Assembly: GCA_002633025.1 (NCBI GenBank)
Contig: NMRB01000807.1
Coordinates: 195,200-259,199 of the forward strand
DNA length: 64,000 bases
From: Notospermus geniculatus
Lineage: Eukaryota; Nemertea; Pilidiophora; Heteronemertea; Lineidae
Reading direction: 5' to 3'
Under the pieces are notes generated by a model that saw nothing but the letters and a program-made list of their open reading frames with translations, was not told the origin of the DNA and did no database searches. Shown one piece after another: positions 20,468 to 32,733 of this stretch (the stretch's first letter is position 1; each line of letters starts with the position of its first letter). A program made the translations under genes and the position numbers.

Positions 20468-22334
20468 CTGCGGAGAGAAAAACTCCATCCTACAACGCGG
20501 TTAATCCATCGACCTGCAGACAGCATTAATATCCATATTCCTTCGCGGTGGTTTACCTCTAGCAACTCGGACTTTCATCTGTAGGATGGGAACACGCGGC
20601 ATGAAGTCAACAATGGCTGTGTGTGTCCCCAGTTGGTCGGAATAGAAGTAGCATGATGATTACCAATCGACTAACTGTGGACAGTAGATATGATCGTATC
20701 CAAGTGGGGTCATTGCCTGCAAACAATCTAAAGTACATGTACATGTATATTGAGTCTGCATGACGTGTGGTGTCATTCGCATGTTTACAATCTGGCAGGT
20801 ATCCAATAGGAGCTGTCAGTGAGTTGACCAATAGGTGTCACTTCGGCCCAATTCAATGCATATAGTGGACCATTCATTCTTGATCGAGCACCAATCACGT
20901 GGATTTTCCTGTGTATTGGTCCGCTAGAACTTTGCTGCCATCTTTCGGCAATACGCGCGGCTGACTGCTCCTATTGTTGGTGGGTGCACAATATCATGAT
21001 GATTTTTACACGCCAGCCCATGGTTATTACAAAAGCATGTTCACATGCAGACACCCTGATTTACAACAATCGTTACTTTTGATCGGGAATCTATAATTAT
21101 CACCTCAAACTTCGTGTACATTTTACACAAGCCATCTCTCTGTACAAAATTGTAGTCAAAGCATGACGTGCACTGGTGGTGTCAATGAATATTACATCTC
21201 GCTGGTAGGCCTATAGTTCATTCGATCACCACCAGGTATTGTTCATATTTCGTTATTGATATTTCAACCACGTTGCTGCTAAATCAGAACTTGCTTTCCA
21301 CTTAATTCGTGTTTACGAATCGTTTGTCGATAATTACACGCCGACTCTTTGCCAGAGGATTGACGACAAACACCGTATAATGCGTATCGATCCACACTCC
21401 AGCCAAGAAACATAATTCAAATGGTTACTCTAGTCATAGAGTCAACGTGGTCAGCAAATATCGCCAAATATTGGACTATCATGATATTATCGAATTTTAT
21501 CGAATGTTACCGGTTTAGCTTTTACATGTAAGTGTTGCCAAAAATACATGACAACAACCGGTATCCTGTTAAATGTTTTTCGTGGTACTCTATCGGTCTT
21601 CCTTGCTTTCCCGAATCTCCGTTTGGATTCGGCGTGACTTTGCTTCCTCAGATGACACATTTTTGACATCCTTAAGCTCCTTAGGACGCTCTTTGAAAAC
21701 AAGCGTCCTAACATATTCATGACAAAAAGTAACTAATTGATTTCAACAAAATGTTTTAGCTACAACATTTATGCTCCCGTTCTGCGAAAGAATTGTTCAT
21801 TTTGACAAATTACGATGGAGTTAATTAATTTATAACAAATTGTCAAAATTTGAGTTTTCAAACAATTTTGCAGACTTGGTATGCGACACACCAGTTTCCC
21901 ACATAGTCTGTAACATACAGGCCTGATGCCTGCAGGTCCTAACAATCCGTTTTTTACGAAAGTATTTTCCATTTAATTGGTATAAACTATTTAACGCCAA
22001 AAAAGGCTCGATTTACAGTTATTGAAATATTTCACATTCCCGACCAACTATCAAAAAAAGGCGATCGTGTTGCACTAGAATGCACATATGGCAATAACAT
22101 CCAAAAGAAATTTTTCAAATATATGTGTCCAAAAAAGAGAAAACTTGTTTGGGAAATTTGAAAATTTCCATACCGCTCGCCAGTTACTTCTTTGTTATGT
22201 AGATTTGCACTATTCCCGCTCTTTGAGTAAACACAGTTTCTCATGTGTTCAAAGCATTTTCTGCGCCCTGTTCGATTTTCAACGGTGTTTCACAGTAGGT
22301 AAAAAATTTTCTCACTGAAGAGCCCTACATTTAT

Positions 22335-22560
22335 ACTTGCATCCGTTTGCCATGGATAAAATACGTATAAAGTCGTCTCCGAATTTTGCAAATTTTCCAC
22401 CCCAACCGGGGTTTTCCTCAGGCACTTTCTATGACTATGAGGAAGACCCCGGTTGGGGTCGAAAAATTGCAAAATTCCGAGAAGACTTTATACGTATTTT
22501 ATCACTTTGTGTGTCGTTCTTTGTGCTCTATGTTGGATACCCGTTTGCCATGGATAATAG
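22335..22560. mobile_element. Large palindromic MITE
   Basis: Two arms of about 65 bases from 22356, beginning ATAAAATACGTATAAAGTC and containing CCCCAACCGGGGT, meet around 22430. CCGTTTGCCATGGATAA occurs in direct orientation at both edges. A one-armed relic with the same flank lies at 39020-39200. Boundaries approximate. Confidence 0.65.
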
Positions 22561-24903
22561 GCTATTTGGTACAGCGCTATGGTGTGCACAGACGCAGACG
22601 CAGCTGAATGTTTCTTGCATGAGCACAATGATCTATCTACAAAATTGAACGCAATCAATCTCATATATGACAGAAAGTGACTTGGTGAATTGAATAGCCA
22701 TGCGTTTGATAGTGTTATTGGCCCGTAGTGGCCGATTGAAGGCGGCGGCCACGATGATCAATCAGCTGTCCAGTGCATCATAACCCACTCTTCAGTCAAG
22801 CTGGAGAACGCATTCGTTAGCTGAGTAAAGTACCGTACATCTAATGTTGTACGAATGCTTTCGAAAACGTTGTCCAAAGTCCAGCGCAATGCAAGGGATT
22901 GGCTATCTGTCATCTCTGTCAAAAGTATGAGAGCCGAACAGCGTTGTTGACTGTTAAAGCCTTTAATCCCGAGCCCGCCATTAACGTGTACGTCATTCAG
23001 CCAAGTCAACATACATACGATATAGTAGGGAATCATGAATAAATAAGCGGTAAGTCAATTATAACCGCAGTCGTGGGCTTTCTAAACTAAAATCAATTGT
23101 TAAGCTCCGAACTGACTTAGCATTAGCTTCATTAGGTATTAATGAAAGTTGAGGTGGTTGTAGATACTAATAGTACATGTATATCGTGTATTAGCTGAAT
23201 TTAGATGATAATTTCGTGGAGTGAACATAAGAAAATTTGACATCCGACGCGGATTCCAAATACGGCTAGATTCAAAGCTGGGGAGATGCTGGAGTTCCAT
23301 AGTCCTCAAAGGTCATTGATCGTCCCTCGTCCGAAATAAATGTGGCCCTGCGACATCCAGCGACAGGAAGTAAGTATATAAAAAGGCTTTTTCGTCAGTA
23401 TATTTTGCCAAAGACTTCAAGTACATGTGCATTTACATGTATTAGCCAACTTGCTAAAATCTTGCATCAAGGCCATAGCTCAGGTGCTTCAGCAGTCTGA
23501 CACGTCTTTCAGATAGATATATCCCTGTGACAGTGACAGTTAGTGTTACAAGGCTTTTTCGTCAGAACATTTTTCCACAGACGTCAAGGGGTCAAATGTG
23601 GTTGAGGTTTGAGGTGCAGTTTTTTAGGAACGTGGGTTCTGTCATCAAGGCCACAGCTCAGGCTCTTAAACAATCTGACTCTTCTTTACAACAAGAGGAT
23701 AGTCTGCACGTCAGCCATGTTGTCGACCATCACAGCAGCATTATGAAAGGAAACCCATCGTAGCTTGTGCAGCTCGTTCATCGTTCAACAGACCAAATGC
23801 AACATTGTATTCACCAATACATCCAACTTCACTGGCCAGCTGTAGTGGTTTACTTATTGTTGTGAGCTAATGACGTGGAGTTGCAGTTATATATCGATTA
23901 TACCGGCAATATAGAGCCAGATATTGATCCAGGTGCAAATACAGGATTCAGGGTGTGCATGCAGTGAGGGAAATGTTCTGTGATGACAAGTAGGCCGTTG
24001 TAGAGAACCAGCAATTCTGGTACTTGGCAAGTGTAGTAATGTGTGTTTGAAAATGATAGCTGCCTACTTGTTGATATCGAATTTCTCACCAACAGTAACT
24101 CAGATCCACTAAAACCTCAGTTATTGACGCCAGACTCACAGTTCGGCATTGTCGCGGATATACATGTATTCGGTATGGTAACGATAAAATACAATTTGAA
24201 ATTAAGAAACAGAAATTTCCTGTTTTCACTTCCTCATCGCTCGCCTTTCAGACAAATGAAAGCTTCAGCGATGGGCAACACTATCAGAATGATGCATTAT
24301 TTTAATTAATTATCTGACTGATCAGAGTTAAGCACTTGATTGAAAGAAGCGTGGTAACCCCGCGAACAGCCGCTTGCCAAACTGATCACGATTGCCTTAC
24401 GTCGATACAAACCAGGAGGTACACGTTTATAACGTCATTGGTATCAACATCGCCGTCTGGCTGCCTGCTTACCATATCTCTTGATCGTCTGCTAGAGTAA
24501 CATGTGCTTCACCAACAGTGGGAAACATTCTACCGCACATGTTGGAACGTTAGGTTAACGCATTTCTTCGGCGAATGTATGTATGGGATTTTCATTGCTT
24601 TTTACAAACTGACCGACAGTCGGTCCAAATAACGTTCTGACGTTGCAGGTCCGAGTTGCCAGGGGGTGTTTGATGACAATACGTTTTTTTGCTCACATTT
24701 CAGTGTTCTAAAATCTCACAGGCATACCTACATGACGAAGGTACGGAATATAAAGACGATAGGACCCTCGTTCTCGACTAGTTTCCATAAAAATGGATGG
24801 AAATTCTGCAGAATGTTTTGGATTAAAGACGTGATTCAGTTGAATATCGGTTGACGATTTAAAATGAGTGGTGAAATAGCGGAACAAAAGGCCCTAATGC
24901 ACG
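22561..24903. other. Intergenic stretch with a diverged short duplication
   Basis: Two related segments of about 140 bases (from 23382 and from 23551) share AAGGCTTTTTCGTCAG, then CATCAAGGCCA-AGCTCAGG and a TCTGAC motif. They are imperfect, and neither keeps a convincing frame. Nothing else recognised up to the next claudin-like exon. Confidence 0.45.
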
Positions 24904-25312
24904 ATGATTGATAGAATATGTCAGTACAGTGTAATCATATTGGTGGGGAATCTAGTTGTACTCCAAATCGTCGCGATAGCAACGGACTATTGGGAATACC
25001 GGAGTTTTGATATCGATGAAATCAGGCCGAAGTTGGAAAAATCAAACAGGACGATAATTAGAAAGCCAATTGACACAAGCTCCTACATATCTGTTTATTA
25101 CCTAAGTGACGACCATGCCAAGGTTGCGAATATTCACGAATATATTGGAAACAACACTGATTATCAACCTCCGGCATACATTCGACGATATTATCAAACT
25201 AGGATAGTCACTACGAACGAAAGTACAGAAGTTCAGCTGAAAGAAGTTTTAGACTTAGTTGTTATGTTCCAGCAATATGGGAATCTTTTCCGAGACTGTG
25301 ATAACTTGGAAG
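24904..25312 (+). CDS. First exon of a second claudin-like gene (partial)
   Basis: An open exon of 136 codons plus one base ends at the donor GAAG/GTAAGT, phase 1, the same phase as exon 1 of the claudin-like gene at 5362. Residues about 8-30 form helix 1, followed by ATDYWEY (compare CTDRWDM in the paralogue). A long extracellular loop of about 105 residues contains three N-glycosylation sequons (NRT, NNT, NES) and ends with GNLFRDCDNLEG, aligned to GGMWKTCDYLSS. Helices 2-4 should be in later exons; none could be placed with correct phase in the next 10 kb. A hydrophobic frame at 26455-26565 resembles a helix 2 but enters in the wrong phase and runs into TGA. The gene may be long, broken or mis-assembled. 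Confidence is for the exon, not for an intact gene. Confidence 0.75.
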
Positions 25313-28219
25313 GTAAGTTTGTCTACTCGAATGATTTCTGTTTCAACGGGTTTTCTTCGGGTAGTAAGTTCGTCTAGAGTATACGCTCGAAGTTTCTGCA
25401 TTTCGTATTATTAGGCCTAATATAAAAAGAACTATTCGAGATGACTCTTTGAAATTCTCCACTGTCAATGGAGTTACAGCAAATCCACGCTGTGCAGCAT
25501 GAGAAGGTGAGTTAAGATTGAGTCCACTCTGTGCAGCGTGAGAAAGTTAGTTCAGATTGAGAAAAAGATATTGGGTGATATGAATAAAAGCTAGCAAATG
25601 CTTTTACTTCAGATTTCTACAGCATAGCGTAGTGCATTTGTACAGCAAAATTCAAGTAAAAGCATTTACTAGTCTTTATTCATCCGATCCATTGTAATGG
25701 AAGTTATGACCTCTCCTGCATCGTAGGATACCTGCCCGTTAAAAAACTGTCATGGAAGAGAAAAAGAGCATGAAACAACATACATGTAAGATAATTACTT
25801 TCCACAAAAAAAATGACATTTTTAATCAAAATGAATACATTTGAGCCTGTATCTAATGTTAACGTTCCAAGTTGAAATCTGCTGGCGAAAAGGCATGGCC
25901 ATGGGGAATGATTAATGGTTGTTGATTGATGTCGATTGATTGTTCTATTGATTGATTGATTATTGTGGTAGCAGGTGAGGATCGGTTTCCTTACTTGTGT
26001 CAAAGATAGATAAGTTAATTATGGCATACAATCACAGTATAAACTAACACACTGAAGTAAAATGATCAAATCGATAGCAAGCTTGAGCTGTAATAATGCA
26101 CCCTATCCCAGGTTCCGATCGAGACATCCAGCGTTGTACCAATTACTTCTGCTCTCCCACGCCTTGATCGGTGTGAAAATAGCGGAACAGATCTACTGTA
26201 TTCTATCTGCATCAAATATCACAATACGTATAGATTTTGTATTCAATTGTATATGAAACTTCAAACTATCTGTTTTTAGCACTTACCCTTTTTGTTTTTA
26301 ATAAGTATACTTTACTTGACTCTTCATTGTTTCACCTTTATCCCGGTATTTCGCAAATTCGCTCACGCAAAATTCAATTCATTTAAATTATGTGATACAC
26401 TAAACGCGCTGTGTAAAAACATGATATCATCTGAAATTTAGAACATGGATCCAGCCAATCATATTGCTCGTTACAACTGTATAGCCTACTTAGTAGTTTG
26501 GTTCGGGGTTTATTCCGTTGTCATCTTGTTGTTCAGTGAAGCTTGGCAACTAATGGGGAAAAAATGACCGAGATGCCTCGTGTGTAACAGAGGGTGTGAT
26601 ATCCGTGGTGTATGCGGAGTGTACGTATGTGTTACAAGCCTAGACATCTAAAAACCTATTGCTGATCAATGAATAACAACCAACAAACCGCCTACCACAT
26701 ACATGTACATGTACTAATGCAGTAATTGGAATTTTCAGTCGGTTCAGATTCAGGTAATACATTTTTGAAGCCACGAAATATTTAAGACACTTAAAAGAGT
26801 ATCGCCAGAGTGTACTTAGATTTTTCTTCGCTGCAAAAACATCTCGTCTCACGTACGTTACTCATGCATTTGCTCTCGAATCATCATTCCTTTACTAGCA
26901 CATTTAACACTAGACCACCGACATTTGCATTGATCAACTGATGTTTTATTGTAGAGAAGATATCATGAACAACCACGAACTTCATCTTGGGTTTGACGGG
27001 GAAAAACTCGAAAACACCTGCATCTAATTCTATTTTAAGCTGATGAAATTAACAGCGCAAACTGCTGAGCAAAATTGAGTACGATTACAAAGATTCAAAA
27101 AAGAAGTTTTTCTCGACACTTCACCGTGGGTACATGATTTGTATCAATTACATTATTCAAGAATGGGCACTTTCTTTGACGCAACAATCATGAAGACAGT
27201 GAAATATCACTTACGTGGAATGCTAATACTTTCTTCTGTGTTCGTTGGGATTGTTCTGGAATTGCAAAATCGCGTGTTCTTTACTTAGGATAGTTATTTT
27301 TGTGAGCACTTGGTCGTCTAATATATTTCTGACGCCCCTGGGTGTAATTTACTTGAAGAAATTACCATTTTTATGAGAGTAATTGTTTCGGGGATGTGTG
27401 TTTCTTGAAGAGTACAAAAGATGAGGCAGGAAAACAAATCATCAGCAGTAAAATGACGTGGGAATATCTTTTTACCAAACACATAATACTTTTTCGACAT
27501 AATGGAAGAGGTACATCAATTAACAGCATTCTCATCTAGTGTGCGTTAACGAACTTGCCACTTGCACTAGTTCTACTGACTCACATACAACTTTACATGT
27601 ACCAAAAATAGATATTTTTGCATGTACATGTACTTGTGTCGGGTCTTCACTACATAATGAGGGAAGTAATAAACAAAACAGCCTGTATTCAACAGAGTTA
27701 CGTGAACTTGTGAAGGTCAACTTGGAAAATTTTCAAACAGCATGAAAAAAAAGCAAGACCAAGACTAAAGTCACGTATTGCGGAACATTCACCTCTTAGC
27801 AATGATACCTGGAGGGCTGGTTTCCAAACAATGCGTGCGTTTGTTTTAAAAAACAGATTCCACCACGTCATCTTCGTTTAGCATTATTACCATTTCAGAT
27901 GAAAGTCAGTTGCTAAATGTCTGGTTGAATAACGCGTTCCATTTTCTTTATTGTGTAGCGTGAACTAAAAATTTCTTCTACCAATGCCGGTCTCTCAATT
28001 TCCTTCTAAATTGTTTTATGATCCACTCTATTCAAAGTTATCGAAAAGTGCTGTGCTAGAAAGAAATCGACAGCGCATCACTTCCAAATCAATTTCCACT
28101 TGCTCCCTGATGAGATCTTCTTGTCTTCATCTGGGCACTGAGACCAAAATGTCATGCAATGTCGCAATCTTCTCTGACGGAAATGGCTCCATCTCCTTTT
28201 CATTTCTGTAGAATTATTT
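25313..28219. other. Gene-poor DNA downstream of the claudin-like exon
   Basis: AT-rich. Contains one palindromic MITE (25580-25684), an ATTGATTGATTG simple repeat near 25940 and the wrong-phase hydrophobic frame near 26455-26565. No other supported exon. Confidence 0.4.
25580..25684. mobile_element. Palindromic MITE, AAAAGC-AGCAAATGCTTTTACTT family
   Basis: About 30-bp inverted arms containing AGCAAATGCTTTTACTT. Two close relatives are at 42646-42752 and 45678-45784. Confidence 0.72.
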
Positions 28220-30012
28220 TTAAATTACTTTTATATTATTTGACTCAGCCAACTGGGTAACCATCTGAAATGAGAGAGGAACATTCAAAAGGAGAAATAT
28301 TGCAGGCGTAGGACTTTGTGAGCATGGTGAATGTTCATTTCCTTTGGGGGTGTTGGAGGCACATAACCCTATGGTATAGCCTACCCGTTCTGATGTAGAA
28401 ACAGTTAAACTTTTTGTTCTCACGTAAATCGCTACAAAACGGAAATGTGTCATTTACTCCAGCAGTTATGCAGTTATACAAGTAAAGGCCTAATACACAC
28501 GATCCAATTTTTCATCCAATTTTCTGAATATGCTCAATAAAGGCCTACATGCGGGTTTATACACTGAAGCCCCAATAGGCCCGGAATCTGAATTTCCAAA
28601 AAATTGGATGAAAAATTGTATCGTGTGTATAGGCCATAATGGTGTACATGTATGTCAACGCAGGATGACGGTGACCAACAAAAGCTGTGCGTCCACTGGC
28701 AACATACAGCAACGACGTATTGTGGTATGATTCTGGTATTAGCCTTTTCAAGAATTAAAACCCTGTAGACGTCAACCTCTAAATCGGTAAAGAGTTCATG
28801 ACAATTAATCTATTCGACCCTCAAAACTGAATGCCCAAGATCGACTCAAATCCCTGAAAAGCATTCATAATGTCAGTGGAAGATTAATACGTCTCTCCTT
28901 AATAATACCATCATTTCCCACGTCGAGTCTCCAGGGAAATGAATGACCTTCCATAGTTATCAAAATGATTTTGTATCGCTGTGTCGCCAACCGAGCAAAT
29001 TAGTGAACGTTGTGTGCACAGTCGGATTTTTTGCATACTTCGATCGATATTCATTTTACTTGTACATGTATCTAGTACTCTGTGTGCACGCTTTTGCACG
29101 CGATGTGTGTGCAGTGTTATTGTTTCAAGGCCAGACCACTGAGTGGAAAGTACTGTCCAACTGATTGACAGCCTCTCAGGAATGATTGCATGCGCGGGAA
29201 ACAGTTGAGAGATTGATTCGAAAGCGGATCTGTCATCTACGCACATATTCTATCCCGTGAAGAACCCTCATTAAAAAGACTACGGAAAACGTCATGGCGT
29301 CCATTTTCCACTGTTCAACGTTTCGGTGCAGAGCTCTGAAGAAATCTATTCTCGCAAGTTTTCAACAAGGTCTGAAGTTTATCAGCCCCATCATGTAACA
29401 TTCAAGATAGCAGACATTTCGACATCTAGCAGAATTAATAGGACTCAATTGAAGTAGTGGCTCAGTATAACCAGCCCACCACAGATAGATTTTGTTTTGT
29501 TAGGTGTGAGAGTGTGGCACATTTCAACAGATGTTAGTATTGTGCTTTGGATATGTGCGAGAATATTCTATTACAATGGTTGCTTCGATGAGGCAGCTTA
29601 TTTGTTCGTTATCCCTTTGGAATGGCAATGTCGCACGGAGATCCATGAGAAGAATCTATAAAAACGTCGCTCAACAACAGCAACTTGTGAAAGGTTTTGG
29701 AATTCAATACTTACCGTATAGGCTACTACCAGTGCTTCACAAATACATGTTGTAGCAGTAGTTCTTTTTTCGAAAGTAATAAAAAAATGCTGTATGTATG
29801 TAAGTCGTTTTGCGACTGATTTATAAGTCATTTTTACGTTAAAATGGAACAAATTTCCAGTATCCTATAAACGATGATCTAGGACTACCGCACTCGTGTT
29901 TTTACCATTTTCTTACTTACCTGGTACACCTGCGCCAAAAACAAAGAGAGCCCGGAAACAATAGCAAGCAACATGATGAAATTGGCCAGTTGGAAAAGTT
30001 CAAAACAGATAC
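28220..30012 (-). CDS. Possible two-exon 3' part of a membrane protein gene (weak)
   Basis: Minus strand. A 92-base segment (30012-29921) follows acceptor GAGTTTAG, encodes a helix containing NFIMLLAIVSGLSLFLA, and ends in phase 0 at the strong donor CAG/GTAAGT. Downstream, 28264-28220 follows an excellent polypyrimidine acceptor (CTCTCTCATTTCAG), enters in phase 0 and gives 14 residues plus TAA. Phases agree, but the segments are short, the first acceptor is poor, and no homology is recognised. A further TM-like stretch upstream at 33240-33594 could belong to the same gene. Treat as a hypothesis. Confidence 0.22.
28494..28629. mobile_element. MITE, CGATC-AATTTTT family, copy 1
   Basis: Inverted arms of about 32 bases starting TACACACGATCCAATTTTT. 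It is related in inverted orientation to 40651-40799. Flanks TAA/TAG are compatible with a 3-bp duplication. Confidence 0.72.
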
Positions 30013-30362
30013 CTAAACTCGTATTTTAACATACCACCTTTCCTTTTTTCGGCCAGCCTCTCTTAACAACTAAAATCCACTTAAAAGGGCGATCTCAGGT
30101 ACGATGGCCTGCATGCGTGTTGCTCGGGTGTTCGAATTTATCCTGTAATCACTGTACTTATATTGTGCCCTGGGCAAAACAAGGTATCAGCCACTTTTGC
30201 AAATGTATTAAACATTCTGAGATGTAGCTTGTTCGCCGATGCTTCTTCGTTACCGGCCGTGCATAGTCTAGTGGAACGCAACCTATACGTAACTGCAGAC
30301 TTATGTTCAATATTTCTCACTGGAATTACTGTAGGACATCAACAAAACTGCCATGAACGTAT

Positions 30363-30489
30363 TAGGGAGGTTGAGATCACGGATCCTTCCTACGTATACG
30401 GATACAATTCTGTTCAGCGAGGACAAACTTTGTACATTTCGATCCGTATAATAAAGATCCGTGATAAGTCGCTGATCTCAACCTCCCTA
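30363..30489. mobile_element. Small MITE
   Basis: Inverted ends TAGGGAGGTTGAGATCA and reverse complement, 127 bp, with further complementarity (ACGGATC) inside. The flanks are ambiguous, so superfamily is not assigned. Confidence 0.68.
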
Positions 30490-32606
30490 TTATATCGTGT
30501 TGTCCTATTTCAAAGGCTGCATAATTAAACAGCTGCTGACGGCCACTATTTGCTCTGCCAATATTATGTACACGAAAACTTCACAATGCAGGAGTTGTAC
30601 ATGTATTTTCCATGACATATTTTATTGCAATTCTGTTGGTGTTGACGAACTTTTTATATTTGAATAATTAACCGCCTTCATCATTTTGCACATAGCACAA
30701 TGGTGGAATTGATACCAAGCACATCTATGCTGGAAGTCGGCTCAATAAAGTCGGCTCACACTTAGAAGCTTTGTTTTGCCTCGAAATTCGGCATGGTAAT
30801 AGAGGATACCATATCCTGAAGCAACGGGTGGTTTAATTTGCGAAGAGAACTTGGTTGTGGTCGCAATTTTACTTTTTTAGCAGTATCGTTCGATTACTTT
30901 CTATATTCTCCCTACTGCATCCCTTGGGTGCACCTATTCCACCAGGGCCGTGCGTTCCAACCTCGGCCAAACTCACAATCGCCGATCGCCACGGGTACTT
31001 GCTAGTAGTCTTATAATATAGCAGAGTGTAATGCATTATGTACCGTCAAATACTTAGCCTTTATGATGGGGAGCTGTCAGAAACGTCCTGGCGACTTGTT
31101 TTCGTCCTCTCCAAAGATAACGTTTCCAACAAACAAGCAATAGGAAGTGCATTGTGAAGAATGAAACACCATTCCCCTGATCGGGTCCTACAAGCGGAAG
31201 CCACGAAGGAGGGCCCAATGGCAATGGAAGCCACGATAATGCTTCAGTAGGTCAACACACTGTTTACTTAGATACATATATCTTTAGGCCTACCTTGCTG
31301 AACAGTATCTAAGAATAAACATAAGCAATATGTTAGCATGACGTCTAGCTCGTATCATGTTCCAGCTTTGTAGGAAAGCGATACATATTCCACGGTTTGG
31401 TAGCCTATCATGGGGGGGGGGGTTTCAGGTCGGATTAATGAGTCTAGAACAATGGTAGATGTTCAAAAGAACAAAGGTACAAAGTTAGCAAGTGATCTCC
31501 TTCATTTGGGAATGACTCTGCCATGTGGGTCGCATTAGTAATCCCATGCACATTCAGTTACATGTACATTCGGTAGCTGGAGATCGAATCGATGCTTTTA
31601 CCTCCCATTAGCTCGGTCACCGTTGCTAATGTGCGCAGTACACCTTTCCTTTGTGGACCTATTCAGCCTCAATTGATCGATTTCGGTCGCATGTGCCTCT
31701 TGAAAGCGACGAGAAGTCAGACGGAAGGGCAAATAAAGTTATGGTAAATGCGCAAGAGGAGGGAACGTACCAAGTCTCTGGTGTGTACAAGAGAGATTTC
31801 CGGAGCAAACCAGATACCCGGTGTGACAGGAATCAGCGTCCTAGAAATCCACCAAACAATAGCCCGCTATTGTAAGGTTATATTCGAATGGTCATGGTCT
31901 CTCTAGCCGTATATTCTAATCCCTCGCTGAACAATAAGACCGGACTTTGATTCCATGGGGACTTGGATTCCTTTCACACCGGCTTCCTGACCACAATTGA
32001 TGAGCTGATTCTGCTCCCCAACTCGTCTCTTTCATAGGAACTAATTGATTTGTCCATCATATGCATGTCAATTGCATGAAACCAATTGATGAAACGACAG
32101 GATTGTGAAGCAGTTGTAAAAAAGCAACTCAATTTGAGTCATCAACTACAGCTAGATACCAGATCGAGTGCAATGATTCGATCGCTGGGAAAAATTTGAA
32201 ACGAAAAAACTTTGTACTTTGTAACGTCAATCCATTTAATAGCGTGCAGGTGGTTAGGCAGTTTTATTAATCAAAGCTGAAAGTCACAAGCCGCGAGATA
32301 TCAGCTTAATGTAACTTTAAAGCCCGTGAGAATGAAAGTAGCAAGACAAGTGTCACATCCTCAATTGTATATCATCAATTGAGTGAACTAATTTCATTTA
32401 GAGGAAAAGGAGTGACCCCTGTGTATCTGTTTTCTTTTCTTCCAGTGTTCTTACGCTCATAGAAAATTTAGAAGTAATTGCTTTGCTTCAGAATGCCGGG
32501 GAACATGGTGTCTTCAGCCTTTTTCTTGCGAAATTGAAATTGAATGTCGCTACGCCAGCTGATGCCGATGTCGAAAAGTTTTAGTAGAGGTGCGCTCCAG
32601 GTAATC
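30490..32606. other. Gene-poor DNA
   Basis: No exon with convincing composition. Contains a G10 run near 31411 and tRNA-like scraps (for example near 31575) that do not form a cloverleaf. Nothing else recognised. Confidence 0.4.
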
Positions 32607-32733
32607 GAGAGGTTAAGAAATCGCTCCGTTAACGGTAACACTAACGCTAACGTTATTTTTTACATTGCAAATGTACGTCAGAAATAGCGTTAGCGTTAGT
32701 ATTATCGTTAACGGAGCGGTTTCTTAACCTCTC
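32607..32733. mobile_element. Palindromic MITE
   Basis: Arms start GAGAGGTTAAGAAATCGCTC and contain CGTTAACG and repeated CTAACG. About 55 bp of each arm pairs with few mismatches around a short centre. Confidence 0.75.

Noticed and set aside
21590-21735. Charged minus-strand frame (contains ERPKELKDVKNVSSEEAK)
   Set aside because: Coding-like composition but only about 48 codons between stops, no ATG or clear splice sites; kept as a curiosity only.
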